NCBI RefSeq assembly: GCF_000219215.1
Contig: NC_015723.1
Span: forward strand, 2,108,001 to 2,172,000
From: Cupriavidus necator N-1
GTDB lineage: Bacteria > Pseudomonadota > Gammaproteobacteria > Burkholderiales > Burkholderiaceae
Direction of reading: 5' to 3'
DNA length: 64,000 nucleotides
Within the stretch, counting starts at the first letter, position 1. Each line of letters opens with the position of its first letter. Shown in pieces: positions 32,791-43,976 of this stretch. The notes beneath the pieces are model-generated. The model was not told where the DNA came from and searched no databases. It saw only the letters and a program-made list of their open reading frames with translations. Both the position numbers and the translations under genes were made by a program.

Positions 32791-33654
32791 GTGGCATTGT
32801 TCCTTCAACAGTTCCTGAACGGCCTGACGCTGGGAGGCGTCTACAGCCTGGTGGCGCTTGGCCTGACGCTGGTCTACGGCATCCTGCACGTGCCCAACTT
32901 CGCGCACGGCGCCTTCTACATGGCTGGCGCCTATGTGTCGTACTTCCTGATGACATCGCTGGGCGTGAACTACTGGCTGGCGATGCTGGGCGCGGCGCTG
33001 GCGGTGGCCGTATTGTCGATGGCTGCCGACCGGCTGGTGTTCCACCCGCTGCGCAACTCGCCCGAGTTGCACGACATGATCGCCGCGATCGGCATCCTGC
33101 TGTTCCTGGAAGCCGGCGCGCAGGCGCTGTGGGGCGCGGACTTCCACCGCATGCCCACGCCCTATGGCCAGATCGTCGACGTGTTCGGGCTGACCGCGCC
33201 GCTGCAGCGCCTGCTCATCATCGGCGCCGCCTTTGCGCTGATGGTGCTGCTGCACCTGTTCCTGACGCGCACCATGACCGGCGCCACCATCATGGCCATG
33301 GCGCAGAACCGCGAAGGCGCCGCGCTGGTCGGCATCGACGCCACCCGCGTGACGCTGCTGGTGTTTGCCATCTCCGGCGCGCTGGCCGCAATCGCCGCCA
33401 CGCTCTACGCCCCGATCAACCTGGTCTACCCCAGCATGGGCAACCTGGTGATCACCAAGGCCTTCGTCATCATCATCCTGGGCGGCATGGGCAGCATCCC
33501 CGGCGCCATCGTCGGCGGGCTGATCATCGGCATGGCCGAGAGCTTCGGCGGCTTCTACGTTTCCACCGACTACAAGGACATCATCGCCTTCGTGCTGCTG
33601 GTGGTGATCCTGTCTATCCGGCCGCAGGGCCTGTTTGCCGGCAAGACAGCCTGA
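32791..33654 (+). CDS. Branched-chain-amino-acid-type ABC permease, LivH family
   Basis: 287 residues from a GTG start (VALFLQQFLNGLTLGGVYSL) with GAGG upstream. Longer in-frame starts run through Arg-rich sequence with no membrane character. Family motifs are LVYGILHVPNFAHGAFYMAGA and the late GGMGSIPGAIVGGLIIG. There are about eight membrane segments. First gene of a five-gene transporter operon; 13 bases separate it from the LivM-type gene. Confidence 0.94.
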   Translation: MALFLQQFLNGLTLGGVYSLVALGLTLVYGILHVPNFAHGAFYMAGAYVSYFLMTSLGVNYWLAMLGAALAVAVLSMAADRLVFHPLRNSPELHDMIAAIGILLFLEAGAQALWGADFHRMPTPYGQIVDVFGLTAPLQRLLIIGAAFALMVLLHLFLTRTMTGATIMAMAQNREGAALVGIDATRVTLLVFAISGALAAIAATLYAPINLVYPSMGNLVITKAFVIIILGGMGSIPGAIVGGLIIGMAESFGGFYVSTDYKDIIAFVLLVVILSIRPQGLFAGKTA

Positions 33655-33667
33655 GGAGACTCCAGAC

Positions 33668-34682
33668 ATGAAAGCACTGCAAGGAAAAACCGGCTGGACG
33701 CTGCTGCTGGCGCTGGCCATCGCCTTCCCGCTGATCACGCCCAACAGCTACTACCTGACCGTGATGACGCTGGCCTTCATCTACGCCATCGCCACGCTCG
33801 GGCTGAATCTGATCACCGGCTACACCGGGCAGCTGAACCTGGCCCATGGCGGCTTCATGGCCATCGGCGCCTATACACTGGGCATCCTGACGGTGGACCA
33901 CCAGGTGCCGTTCTGGCTGGCATTCGTGCTGGCCGGCGCGATCTGCATGGTGCTGGGCTATGTGATCGGCGTGGTGTCGCTGCGCCTGAAGGGCCATTAC
34001 TTCTCGATCTTCACCATGTGCGTGGGCTACATCATCTACCTGCTGATCGAGAAGTGGGAAAGCCTGACGCATGGCACGGTGGGCCTGATCGGCATCCCGG
34101 TGCCGGCCGCGATCGGGCCGCTCAGCTTTGACAGCGTGCAGGCGCAGTACTACCTGGTGCTGTTCTTCCTGGCGGTCGGCACCTTCCTGATGCACCGCAT
34201 AGTCACCTCGCTGCTGGGCCGCAGCTTCATGGCGGTGCGCAACAGCGACGCCCTGGCCGAGGCGCTGGGCATCAACCTGATGCGCACCAAGGTACTGTCG
34301 TTCGTGCTGTCGGTGGGCTACGCCGGCTTTGCCGGTGCGCTGTACGCCGGGCAGGTGCGCTTCCTGGGGCCGGATATCGCCCGCACCGACCTGACCTTCG
34401 ACATGGTGATGTCGATGCTGGTGGGCGGCATCGGCACCATCTTCGGGCCGCTGCTGGGGGCGGTGCTGGTGCCGTGGATCACGCAGTCGCTGCAGTTCAT
34501 GCAGGACTACCGCATGCTGGTGTTCGGCCCGGTGCTGATCCTGCTGATCATTTTCGTGCCGGACGGCATCGTGGGTTCCTGGCTGAAGAAGCAGGCGCGC
34601 AAGGCAGCCGCCGCACGGCGCGGCAAGCCGGCGCAGAACGCCAGCGCCCCTGCAGTATCGACCACCCGCGCCGGAGCCGACC

Positions 34683-34690
<8 letters not shown>
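33668..34690 (+). CDS. Branched-chain-amino-acid-type ABC permease, LivM family
   Basis: 340 residues starting MKALQGKTGWTLLLALAIAF after GAGGAGACTCCAGAC. The LivM core is clear: LGLNLITGYTGQLNLAHGGF, LRLKGHYFSIFTMCVGY and GGIGTIFGPLLGAVLV. A Lys/Arg/Ala-rich cytoplasmic tail (KKQARKAAAARRGKP) ends the chain. It is the channel partner of the upstream LivH-type protein. It overlaps the next gene by eight bases. Confidence 0.95.
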
Positions 34691-35433
<743 letters not shown>

Positions 35434-35447
<14 letters not shown>

Positions 35448-36141
35448 ACGCGTCTCGCTGTCGTACGGCAGCTTCCGTGCCCTCGACAACATCACCCTGC
35501 ACGCCCGCGCCGGCGAGCTGGTGGTGCTGCTGGGTGCCAACGGCGCCGGCAAGAGCTCGATCTTCCTGGCGATGAGCGCGATCCACCGCATCAGCGGCGG
35601 CAGCATGCGCTTTGACGGGCGCGAGCTGTCGGGCATGAAGCCGTCGCAGATCGTTCAGGCCGGGCTGGTGCACTGCCCGGAGGGCCGCAAGCTGTTCCCG
35701 GCGATGAGCGTGGAGAAGAACCTGGTGCTGGGCGCCTACGTGCACCGGCGCGATGGCGCGGGCATCCGCAAGACGCTGGAAGAGGTCTATGAACTGTTCC
35801 CGATCCTGCGGCAGAAGAAGGACGATGCGGCCGGCTCGCTGTCCGGCGGGCAGCAGCAGATGGTGGCACTGGGCCGCGCCCTGATGAGCCGCCCGCGCGC
35901 GCTGTTGCTGGACGAACCGTCGCTGGGTCTGGCGCCGCTGGTGGTCAAGCAGATGTTCGAGATCATCCAGCGAATCAACCGCGCCGGCACCACCGTGCTG
36001 CTGGCCGAGCAGAACGCCTACGCGGCGCTGGGGATCGCGCATCGCGCCTATGTGATCGAGAGCGGGCGCATCGTGATGGAAGGGGATCGGGATACGTTGC
36101 TGAAGGATGAGGGGATTCGGAAGGCGTATATCGGGGGGTAG
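35434..36141 (+). CDS. ABC transporter ATPase, LivF family
   Basis: 235 residues, MLQLERVSLSYGSFRALDNI, with Walker A GANGAGKSS, signature LSGGQQQMVALGRALM, Walker B LLLDEPSLGLAP and VLLAEQNAYAAL in the switch region. The start at 35434 lies 14 bases inside the LivG-type gene; a longer frame from 35365 would be only overlap. It carries the canonical signature that its LivG partner lacks. Confidence 0.95.
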
Positions 36142-36215
36142 GTTCAGAGGAGCCGGCCCGCGACAGCAAGACACAACCAGACCTAGCAAGCGCAGTACTT
36201 TCAGGAGACAAGACA

Positions 36216-37388
36216 ATGCAAAGCAAGATCATGCGCCGAATCTTCCCGCTGGCCGCCACCGCCGTGGCCGCCATGCTGGCCTCTGGCACCGCACTGGCGC
36301 AGGAAGTGGTCAAGATCGGCTATACCGGGCCGCTGTCCGGCGGCGCCGCGCTGTATGGCAAGAACGTGCTGTCGGGCGTGCAGATGGCGGTGGACGAGAT
36401 CAATGCATCCGGCCTGGAAGTCAAGGGCAAGAAGGTCAAGCTGGAGGTGGTGGCGCTGGACGACAAGTACTCGCCCGCCGAGGCCGCCATCAACGGGCGC
36501 CGCCTGGTGCAGCAGCACAAGACCCCGGCGGTGTTCGTGCCCCATTCGGGCGGCATCTTCGCGCTGCAGGCCTTCAATGAGCAGGAGAAGTTCCTGGTGA
36601 TGGCCTACTCCAGCGTGCCGCGCATCACCGACGCCGGCAACAAGCTGACCATCCGCATCCCGCCCGCGTACACCGGCTATATCGAGCCCTTCGTCAAGGC
36701 GCAGATGAAGCGCTACGGCAAGAACGTGGCGCTGGCCCCGGCCGACCACGACTACGCCAAGGCCTGGGTGCAGGCCTTCGTGCCGGCGTGGGAATCGGCC
36801 GGCGGCAAGGTGGTGGCCAACAATCCGATGTCATACACCAAGGCCACCGACTTCTACAGCGGCGTGTCGCGCGCGATGAGCGAGAAGCCGGACGTGATGT
36901 TCGTCGGCGGCCCGTCGGAGCCGACCGCACTGGTGGTCAAGCAGGCGCGCGAACTGGGCTTCAAGGGCGGCTTTATCGTGATGGACCAAGCCAAGATGGA
37001 TGAAATGGCCAAGGTCACCAACGGCCTGGGCATGCTGGAAGGTTCCATCGGCGTGCTGCCGCTGGTCAACGACAGCCGCCCCGCCGCGCAGAACTTCAAC
37101 GCCAGGTACAAGAAGCTGCATGACGGGCGCGATGCCACCACCGAGATGTCGCTGAACTACACCATGGTGTACGCGCTGGCCGGTGCGATGAAGCTGGCCG
37201 GCACCACCAGCGACGCGGCAGCGATCCGGGCGAAGATGCCCGACGCGGTCAAGGGGCTGGCCAAGGAGGTCAACCCCAACGAAGTCGATGGCATCGACGC
37301 CAAGGGCGGGTCGATGGCCGACACCATCGTCGGCTGGGTGCAGAACGGCAAGATTTCGCAGGTCCGGTTGTCGGAGCTGGCGAAGTAA
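36216..37388 (+). CDS. ABC transporter substrate-binding protein (LivK-like)
   Basis: 390 residues. Signal peptide cleavage is expected after ALA at residue 28 (mature QEVVKIGYTGPLSGG). A type I periplasmic-binding fold is indicated by GGAALYGKNVLSGVQMAVDEI, ALDDKYSPAEAAING and MFVGGPSEPTALVVKQARELG. CAGGAGACAAGACA precedes the ATG. It closes the operon and is followed by a strong terminator. The ligand is uncertain; related receptors bind branched-chain amino acids, aromatic acids or amides. Confidence 0.94.
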   Translation: MQSKIMRRIFPLAATAVAAMLASGTALAQEVVKIGYTGPLSGGAALYGKNVLSGVQMAVDEINASGLEVKGKKVKLEVVALDDKYSPAEAAINGRRLVQQHKTPAVFVPHSGGIFALQAFNEQEKFLVMAYSSVPRITDAGNKLTIRIPPAYTGYIEPFVKAQMKRYGKNVALAPADHDYAKAWVQAFVPAWESAGGKVVANNPMSYTKATDFYSGVSRAMSEKPDVMFVGGPSEPTALVVKQARELGFKGGFIVMDQAKMDEMAKVTNGLGMLEGSIGVLPLVNDSRPAAQNFNARYKKLHDGRDATTEMSLNYTMVYALAGAMKLAGTTSDAAAIRAKMPDAVKGLAKEVNPNEVDGIDAKGGSMADTIVGWVQNGKISQVRLSELAK

Positions 37389-37428
37389 GCCAGGCTGGGG
37401 CGCCGCCCGCGCGGCGCCGCGCAAGAAC

Positions 37429-37462
37429 AAACCCCCGCAGGCCGCGAGGCCTGCGGGGGTTT
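37429..37462. terminator. Bidirectional intrinsic terminator
   Basis: Perfect 15-bp arms (AAACCCCCGCAGGCC and GGCCTGCGGGGGTTT) around a GCGA loop. It is A/T flanked on both sides, so it can serve both the rightward transporter operon and the leftward Gln-rich protein gene that ends at 37545. Confidence 0.9.
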
Positions 37463-37544
37463 CTGCCTTACGGGCTCCGTCAAGCGGGCCGTGCTACTGC
37501 CGGCGATCGCCGTCGCGCCCGTTGCGCGCCTCCATCCGCCCGCG

Positions 37545-40430
37545 TCAGTTCTGGGCGCGCTGTTGCTGTTGCTGCTGCTGGCGCTGCTGCTCCATCTGCT
37601 GCCGCTGGCGCTCCTGCATCTGCCGTTGCTGGTCCTGCTGGTGCCGCTGCTGCTCCTGCGTCGCACGCTGCTGCTCCTGCGCGGCACGCTGCTGCTCCTG
37701 CATGTGGCGCTGCTGCTGTTCCGCCTGCTGGCGCTGCATGGCCTGCTGCCGTTGCTGCTCCTGCGCCTGGCGTTGCTGCTCCTGCATCTGCCGTTGTTGT
37801 GCCATCTGCTGGCGCTGGGCCGCCTCGGCCTGCCGCTGCTGCGCCTCCTGCATTTGCCGCTGCTGCTCGAAACGCTGGCGCTGCATCTCCTGGCTCTGCC
37901 GCTGCTGCTCGGCCATCTGGCGCTGGCGCTCCACCTGCTGGCGCTGCTGGTCGGCGGCCTGGCGTTGCTGGGCTTCGGACTGGCGCTGTTGCTCCATCTG
38001 CTGGCGCTGGATGTCCTGCGCCTGGCGTTGCCGCGATTCCTGCATCTGCCGTTGCTGCTGGGCTTCGGACTGGCGCTGTTGTTCCATCTGCTGGCGCTGG
38101 GTGTCTTGCGCCTGGCGCTGCCGCGATTCCTGCATCTGCCGTTGCTGCTGGGCTTCGGACTGGCGCTGTTGCTCCATCTGCTGGCGCTGGACGTCTTGCG
38201 TCTGGCGCTGCCGTGATTCCTGCATCTGCCGTTGCTGCTGGGCCTCCTGCATCTGGCGCTGTTGCTGGGCATCCTGCATCTGCCGTTGCTGCTCAAAGCG
38301 CTGCCGCTGCATGTCCTGCGATTGCCGCGCCGGATCGGGACGGTCCTGCCCATCCGCCCACTGGCGCTGTTGCATGCGCTGCTGATCCTGCTGGCGCTGC
38401 TGGTCGCGGGCCTGGTCCTGCCACTGGCGTTGCTGGGCGTCGCGTTGCTGGGCATCGCGTTGCTGGGCCTCGTGCTGTTGCCGCTGCAGATCAGGCCCCT
38501 GCCGCTGCTGCTCGCGCAGCGCGCGCTGCTGTTCCCGCTGCTGTTCCATCTGCTGGCGCTGCAAAGCCTGCTGCTGTTCGCGCTGCATGCCCTGCGCCTG
38601 CCGTTGCGCGTCGGCCGGTCCGCCCGGCTGGCCCGGCTGGCCAACAAAGCCGCGCGCTTCGTCGGGCCGGCTGCTCTGGCCGCGGCCGTTGCCGCGCCAG
38701 GGTTCGCCCGGGGCGTTCGAATAGTTGCGATCGCCGCGATCGCCACGTGCGGGGCCATCGGCATCGCCGCGGCCGGCGCGCGGCTGCGGCGGCGTGTGGT
38801 CGCGCGCGGCGATGGCTGCCTGGCTCATGCGCACATCGGGTGCCCGCTGCACATCGCGCCCGGGCCGCCGTTCATTGCCACCGCGCCAGGCTGGGCCGGC
38901 GCCGGGCACAACCCCGCCCTCACGCGCGAAGCGGCGGGCCAGGTCGTCCGTGGCGGGCCGGCCCGGCGGACGGGCGGCGATGGCCTGGCGCTCGAAGCCA
39001 GGGCGGGCCTGCGGCGGCAGCGGCCGCATCGGGGCCGATCCCACCAGACTGCTCTTGACCGGCGCCACCGGCGGCGCCCCCCTGGCCTCGCCTGCCGGCA
39101 GGTTGCGCCATTCGTCGCGATGCATGCCGTGCGCCGGGCGGCCTTCGACGAAATTGCGTGCCGGCATGCCGGTGATGGCGCCGGGCACGTTGCGGTTGGC
39201 GTAAGGCGGAGGCCGGCGGTCGCCCATCACGATGTTGTTAACGGTGACCCGGTTGATGCGGGCGACATAGGTCGGGCTGGCACGATAGACCGGCCGGTAC
39301 GCGTCGCGCGGCCCCAGCGGATACCAGGCCACGCCCGGCCCGCTGCCAACGCGCACGCTCCAGTTCGGCCCGCTGGCGCCGACAAAGGCCACCACCGCCG
39401 GGGCGTAGCACGGGCGCACGCGCGGGCCCGGCACCCAGCCCCAGCGCGAGCCCACATAGGCCCAGCGGCCGTAGTGCGAAGGCGCGAAGCCCCAGGGCGC
39501 GTCGTCGATCCAGGTCCAGCCCCACGGGGCGATCCAGGCCCAGTGCCCGGCGCTGTACGGTGCCCAGCCGGCGCTGACCACGCGCGGGAACCAGACCGCG
39601 CCGTAGCCGGGGTCTTCCTGCCAGTCGCCGTAGCCGTCCAGCGCGGCGTAGCCCGGCATCTCGCGCGGCACGTAGCGGGCGGACGGCGAGGCGTCTTCGC
39701 GCGCATCGCGTGCCGCGGTCCAGCGGTCGAAGGCATCTTCCGGCGCGCCGCCGCCACCGGCGTCGGCCAGGTCGGTGCCGGCAAAGCGCATGCGGTCGCC
39801 TCGCTGCAGCTCGATCGAGCGGCTGTCGCCATAGACCACGGCGCTGCCGTGGCGCATGGTCACGGTAGTGGTGCTGCCGTCCGGCGCCACGTCCAGCCGA
39901 TAGTCGCCCGGCTCGCGCGGCACGAAGGCCAGGTTGGGGGTGTCGACCTCGACTGTCTGGCCCGGCGGCAGCGCGCGCACGCGCAGCTGCAGCGTGCCCT
40001 GGGTCAATTTAACCTGCGTGGCGCTGTCGTCCAGGTTCAGGATGCTGGCCGCGGTGGCGCCGCCCAGCCGGACCGCCACCGTGCCGGCGTGCAGCTCGGC
40101 ACGGCCGCCGTGGTCCAGCCAGAGCCGGTCGCCGGTGGTGATGGGCCGGTTCAGGCCGGCGGCAGCCCAGTCGTCTGAGCCTGCCGGCGCAAAGCTGAGG
40201 TTGCCGTCGACGGCGGTCAGCGTGGCAATGCGCGAGGAAGGATCGGCTTGCTGGTACTGGCCGTCAGTCGCCGGCGCATCAAGATAGGCCTCGCCGGGGG
40301 GGCCGGCGGGCACCTGGGCCAGTGCAGCAGCCGCCACCGCCAGGCCGGCGGCAGCGGCCAGGGCCGTCAGCGCCAGCCTGCCACGGAGTTGGCCACGAGC
40401 AGGGCGGGAAGATTGGGAAGGATCGAACAT
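37545..40430 (-). CDS. Large exported DUF6600/FecR-like protein with Gln-rich repeat tail
   Basis: About 961 residues from the ATG at 40430; one nine codons upstream is also possible and neither has a clear ribosome site. The signal segment (ALTALAAAAGLAVAAAALAQ) is followed by a FecR-like beta domain (about residues 60-210: GDRLWLDHGGRAELHAGTVA, IELQRGDRMRFAG). A Trp/Tyr/Pro-rich DUF6600 region follows (GDWQEDPGYGAVWFPRVV, HWAWIAPWGWTWIDDAPWG), then a Pro/Arg linker. The last 320 or so residues are almost pure Gln/Arg/Met/Glu heptad-like sequence containing an exact 90-bp tandem repeat. An envelope role is likely; the tail should form a long helix or coiled coil. Confidence 0.85.
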   Translation of the reverse strand: MFDPSQSSRPARGQLRGRLALTALAAAAGLAVAAAALAQVPAGPPGEAYLDAPATDGQYQQADPSSRIATLTAVDGNLSFAPAGSDDWAAAGLNRPITTGDRLWLDHGGRAELHAGTVAVRLGGATAASILNLDDSATQVKLTQGTLQLRVRALPPGQTVEVDTPNLAFVPREPGDYRLDVAPDGSTTTVTMRHGSAVVYGDSRSIELQRGDRMRFAGTDLADAGGGGAPEDAFDRWTAARDAREDASPSARYVPREMPGYAALDGYGDWQEDPGYGAVWFPRVVSAGWAPYSAGHWAWIAPWGWTWIDDAPWGFAPSHYGRWAYVGSRWGWVPGPRVRPCYAPAVVAFVGASGPNWSVRVGSGPGVAWYPLGPRDAYRPVYRASPTYVARINRVTVNNIVMGDRRPPPYANRNVPGAITGMPARNFVEGRPAHGMHRDEWRNLPAGEARGAPPVAPVKSSLVGSAPMRPLPPQARPGFERQAIAARPPGRPATDDLARRFAREGGVVPGAGPAWRGGNERRPGRDVQRAPDVRMSQAAIAARDHTPPQPRAGRGDADGPARGDRGDRNYSNAPGEPWRGNGRGQSSRPDEARGFVGQPGQPGGPADAQRQAQGMQREQQQALQRQQMEQQREQQRALREQQRQGPDLQRQQHEAQQRDAQQRDAQQRQWQDQARDQQRQQDQQRMQQRQWADGQDRPDPARQSQDMQRQRFEQQRQMQDAQQQRQMQEAQQQRQMQESRQRQTQDVQRQQMEQQRQSEAQQQRQMQESRQRQAQDTQRQQMEQQRQSEAQQQRQMQESRQRQAQDIQRQQMEQQRQSEAQQRQAADQQRQQVERQRQMAEQQRQSQEMQRQRFEQQRQMQEAQQRQAEAAQRQQMAQQRQMQEQQRQAQEQQRQQAMQRQQAEQQQRHMQEQQRAAQEQQRATQEQQRHQQDQQRQMQERQRQQMEQQRQQQQQQQRAQN
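37971..38240. repeat. Three tandem 90-bp coding repeats (30-residue Gln-rich unit)
   Basis: The anchor GGCTTCGGAC recurs at 37971, 38061 and 38151, exactly 90 bases apart. The copies differ by only a few bases and encode QSEAQQQRQMQESRQRQ-type 30-residue units in frame. Looser 24-base Gln-rich units continue to about 38330. Copy number is likely to vary between strains. Confidence 0.9.
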
Positions 40431-40728
40431 GGAAGTCAGGGCCGGGACAAAACGCATAACGCACCGGGGCGGCCGGCCGATGTCAGCGGCAACCCTAATG
40501 TCACCATACATTGCCCCGGCTGCCGCGGCACGCCCGGCGCGGCAGACTTTGTAAGTTCGTATTTCGCCATGCGGCAATGCAGCGCAGGCCGCAGCGCTAT
40601 CCCGGGCAGGCTGCGGGCCGGCGGGGGGTCAGCGGGTGCCCGGGACGGGCAGGCTCGCCGTCAAAGGTGGAAACAACTTCCCTGGCAGCGCGGGGAGCGG
40701 AGGCGGGCGGAACGGGGGCAGAGGCGGC

Positions 40729-42084
40729 TCAGCGGCCGGACTGCTGGCGCAGCATTTCGGTCAGGCGCTCGGCCGGCATCGGGCGGCCGTACAGGTAGCC
40801 CTGCGCCTCATGGCAGCCGTTGGCCAGCAGGAAGTCGCGCTGCTCGGTCGTTTCCACGCCTTCGGCGACCACGCCAATGTGCAGGCTTGCGCCCACGCTG
40901 ATCACCGAGCGCACGATTGCGGCATCGACCGGGTCTTCGGTCACGTTGCGGATAAAGGACTGGTCGATCTTGAGCCGGTCCACCGGGAATGACTTCAGGA
41001 AGCTGAGCGACGCATAGCCGGTGCCGAAGTCATCGCAGGTCAGCGTCACGCCGTCGCGGCGCAGCGCCTGCAGCTGGTCCGCGACCTCGTCGCCCTGCTG
41101 CAGCGCGATGGTTTCGGTGATCTCGATCTCCAGGCAGTCCGGCGCCAGTTCCAGCGCGCGCAGCACGTGGCGCACCTCGGTCAGCAGCCGGCTTTCGGAC
41201 AGCTGGGCCGCGAACAGGTTGATGGCCACCCGCGGCGGTTGGGGAAAGGCCAGCGACCACGCGCGCGCCTGGGCGCAGGCGGTCTGCAGCAGCCACATGC
41301 CGACATCGCTGGCGATGCTGCTGCCGGCCAGCGCGTCGATGAAGGCGGCGGGCGGCAGCAGCCCGCGGGTCGGATGGCGCCAGCGCATCAGCGCCTCGGC
41401 ACCGTGCACGCGGCCGTCGCGCAGGTCGACCTGCGGCTGGTACAGCAGCTCGAACTGGCGCTGGGCATAGGCTTCGTGCAGCGCCTGCACCAGCGACAGC
41501 CGCGTGGTCACGTCCGAGCGCATCTGCGGCTTGAAGAAGCGGATGGTGCGGCCGCCGTCGTGCTTGGCGCGGGCCAGCGCCAGGCTGGCCGCGGCCAGCA
41601 CGTCCGAACCCTGTTCGCCGGCGGCGGGGATCACGCAGGCGCCGATGCTGGCCAGCACATGGTGGCGGCGACCGGCGCTCTCATGCGGGGAGGACAGCAT
41701 CGAGAGGATCGCCGCACCAACATGGCGCACCAGCGTGGGATCGGCAATGGAGGGGAGCAGCACACCGAACTCGTCGCTGCCAATGCGGCCGATGGCGGCG
41801 TCGCGCGGCGAGGCGTCGCGCAGGCGGCGCGCCACGCGCTGCAGGATCAGGTCGCCTTCGGCATGCCCGTGCATGTCGTTGAAGGCGCGGAAATCGTCAA
41901 TGCCGATCAGCAGCAATGCACAACGGGGCACCGCCTCGCTCTGCAGGCGTGCCTCCAGCCGCTTCAGAAATCCCTGGCGATTGTCAACGCCGGTCAGCGG
42001 ATCGAGATCCGAGCCTGGCGAGGCGCCAGCCGCCTTCGCCCCCGACTTGGCCACCATCCCTGCCCCATCTGTAATTGTCGACAT
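40729..42084 (-). CDS. GGDEF-EAL protein (probable c-di-GMP phosphodiesterase)
   Basis: 451 residues with no membrane segment. The GGDEF domain (residues about 25-185) has GSDEF at 102-106 instead of GGDEF and lacks the RxxD inhibitory site. The EAL domain (about 200-445) keeps its catalytic set: EAL at 230-232, Asn in VAINLFAAQL, Glu in EIEITETIAL, Asp-Asp in CDDFGTGYASL, Lys/Asp in DRLKIDQSFI and Glu in VVAEGVETTEQ. It therefore more likely hydrolyses c-di-GMP than makes it. It is divergent from the wsp operon, sharing a 257-base promoter region, and may balance WspR output. Confidence 0.92.
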   Translation of the reverse strand: MSTITDGAGMVAKSGAKAAGASPGSDLDPLTGVDNRQGFLKRLEARLQSEAVPRCALLLIGIDDFRAFNDMHGHAEGDLILQRVARRLRDASPRDAAIGRIGSDEFGVLLPSIADPTLVRHVGAAILSMLSSPHESAGRRHHVLASIGACVIPAAGEQGSDVLAAASLALARAKHDGGRTIRFFKPQMRSDVTTRLSLVQALHEAYAQRQFELLYQPQVDLRDGRVHGAEALMRWRHPTRGLLPPAAFIDALAGSSIASDVGMWLLQTACAQARAWSLAFPQPPRVAINLFAAQLSESRLLTEVRHVLRALELAPDCLEIEITETIALQQGDEVADQLQALRRDGVTLTCDDFGTGYASLSFLKSFPVDRLKIDQSFIRNVTEDPVDAAIVRSVISVGASLHIGVVAEGVETTEQRDFLLANGCHEAQGYLYGRPMPAERLTEMLRQQSGR

Positions 42085-42341
42085 TGTTACCTGCTAGCAA
42101 TTTAGCAAGTGTGACGAAAACTTGGAAAAAATCAAGCAGTTCCGATTGCGGCGGGAACGGCTATGCGGCCGCGCAACGGCGCCGCATTGCGCGTTGAATC
42201 GGTTCCCGGCTTACAGTACCCTACCGCGCATCAGGCCGCCCCCGCCGCCCCGCGACCTCCTGCTTGCCCCGGAGCGGCGCCCCTGAGGCGGCTTTGCGGG
42301 GAACGGCCGCTCCTGAACAAGAACATCACCGGGACCTCACC

Positions 42342-43958
42342 GTGAACGAATGGACCATCCGCACGCGCATCCTGGCAAGCTTCTCGCTGATCCTGCTTGT
42401 CATGGCACTGATGGGCGTTGTTGCCTACACCCGCCTGAGCGCCATCGAACGCGAAACCACGCTGATGCTGCAGGACGCTCTGCCCGGGCTGAACTACAGC
42501 ACCGGCATCCGCGGCGTCTGGGGCGAGCGCTATGTGCTGGCGTGGCAGACCATCAATGCCACCGACCCGGCTGAGCGCCGCGGCTTCCAGCAGCAAGGCC
42601 AGGACGCCGCCGGCCGCCTCGACAAGCTCGAGCAGCAGTACGAGACCTCGATCACGCGCGACGAAGACCGCGTCGCCTTCAAGGCCTATCGGGACGTGCG
42701 CGCGCGCTACGAGCAGGCCTCCGAAATCCTGTCCCGCCAGGGCGAGTGGAACGGCGCCGCGGCCGCGGCAGCGCTGCGCGGCGAAGCGCATGATCGCTGG
42801 GTCGAGGCGCGCAAGGCGGCCCAGCACCTGGTGGACGACAACAGCGCGGTCAATTCGCGGGCGGCGCGGGGTATCGACGATGCCGTCGGTGCCGCCAAGA
42901 TCGGCATCGAAGCGGCGCTGATCGTGGCCCTGGTGGTCGCCGTGGTCTGCGGCTACCTGCTGCTGCGCGCGATCACGGTGCCGATGCAGTCGATCGTCAA
43001 CCTGCTGTCCGGCATCCGCGGCGGCGACCTGCGCCTGCGCATGGCGCTGCGCCGCAAGGACGAATTCCATGAAGTGGAGGAAGGTTTCAACCAGATGACG
43101 GGCGAGCTGACCTCGCTGGTGGGCCAGGCGCAGCGCACCGCGATCCAGGTCACCACCTCGGTCAACGAGATCGCCGCGACGGCGCGCCAGCAGCAGGCCA
43201 CCGCCACCGAGACCGCCGCCACCACGACGCAGATCGGCGCGACCTCGCGCGAGATCTCGGCCACCGCGCGCGACCTGGTGCGCACCATCCATGAAGTCTC
43301 GAGCGCCGCCGAGCAGGCGGCCGGGCTGGCCGGCACCGGCCAGGTGGGGCTGTCGCGCATGGAAGGCACCATGCAGCATGTGATGGACGCCGCCGGCTCG
43401 GTCAATGCCAAGCTCGCCACGCTCAACGAAAAGGCCGGCAATATCAACCAGGTGGTGACCACCATCGCCAAGGTGGCCGACCAGACCAACCTGCTGTCGC
43501 TGAACGCCGCGATCGAGGCCGAGAAGGCCGGCGAGTACGGCCGCGGCTTTGCCGTGGTGGCGACCGAGATCCGCCGCCTGGCCGACCAGACCGCGGTGGC
43601 CACCTACGATATCGAGCAGATGGTGCGCGAGATCCAGTCGGCGGTGTCGGCGGGCGTGATGGGCATGGACAAGTTCTCGGAGGAAGTGCGCCGCGGCATG
43701 TCCGAGGTCACGCAGGTGGGCGACCAGCTGTCGCAGATCATCGCGCAGGTGCAGTCGCTGGCGCCGCGCGTGCTGATGGTCAATGAAGGCATGCAGGCCC
43801 AGGCCGGCGGCGCCGAGCAGATCAACCAGGCACTGATGCAGCTGTCCGAGGCCGCGCAGCAGACCGTGGAGTCGCTGCGCCAGTCGAGCCAGGCGATCGA
43901 CGAACTGACGCTGGTGGCCAACGACCTGCGCAGCGGCGTATCGCGCTTCAAGGTCTAG
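42342..43958 (+). CDS. wspA: WspA: methyl-accepting chemotaxis receptor of the Wsp surface-sensing system
   Basis: 538 residues from a GTG ([14 protein letters not shown]). Membrane segments lie at about 10-29 and 187-209 and enclose a helical periplasmic domain. A HAMP region (210-262) and a long coiled coil follow, with the signalling tip [15 protein letters not shown] at 380-394. WspA senses surface contact or envelope stress and activates the WspE kinase. An in-frame ATG upstream at 42264 gives a Pro/Ala-rich extension unlike receptors, so the GTG is used. First gene of an unbroken seven-gene wsp operon. Confidence 0.92.
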   Translation: MNEWTIRTRILASFSLILLVMALMGVVAYTRLSAIERETTLMLQDALPGLNYSTGIRGVWGERYVLAWQTINATDPAERRGFQQQGQDAAGRLDKLEQQYETSITRDEDRVAFKAYRDVRARYEQASEILSRQGEWNGAAAAAALRGEAHDRWVEARKAAQHLVDDNSAVNSRAARGIDDAVGAAKIGIEAALIVALVVAVVCGYLLLRAITVPMQSIVNLLSGIRGGDLRLRMALRRKDEFHEVEEGFNQMTGELTSLVGQAQRTAIQVTTSVNEIAATARQQQATATETAATTTQIGATSREISATARDLVRTIHEVSSAAEQAAGLAGTGQVGLSRMEGTMQHVMDAAGSVNAKLATLNEKAGNINQVVTTIAKVADQTNLLSLNAAIEAEKAGEYGRGFAVVATEIRRLADQTAVATYDIEQMVREIQSAVSAGVMGMDKFSEEVRRGMSEVTQVGDQLSQIIAQVQSLAPRVLMVNEGMQAQAGGAEQINQALMQLSEAAQQTVESLRQSSQAIDELTLVANDLRSGVSRFKV

Positions 43959-43976
43959 GGCCTGCGCCCCGCCGCC

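Noticed and set aside
37491..38216. A long rightward frame encoding an extremely Leu-rich, membrane-like protein
   Set aside because: It is the antisense of the CAG-rich Gln tail of the leftward DUF6600 protein; CTG codons on the other strand give Leu. No ribosome site or family supports it.
37971..38240. Regular 90-base repeats considered as a CRISPR-like array
   Set aside because: The repeats are contiguous and in frame within a coding region, with no unique spacers and no cas genes.
42264..42341. N-terminal extension of WspA from an upstream ATG
   Set aside because: It would add a Pro/Ala-rich segment before the first membrane helix; the GTG at 42342 places the receptor start as in its family.
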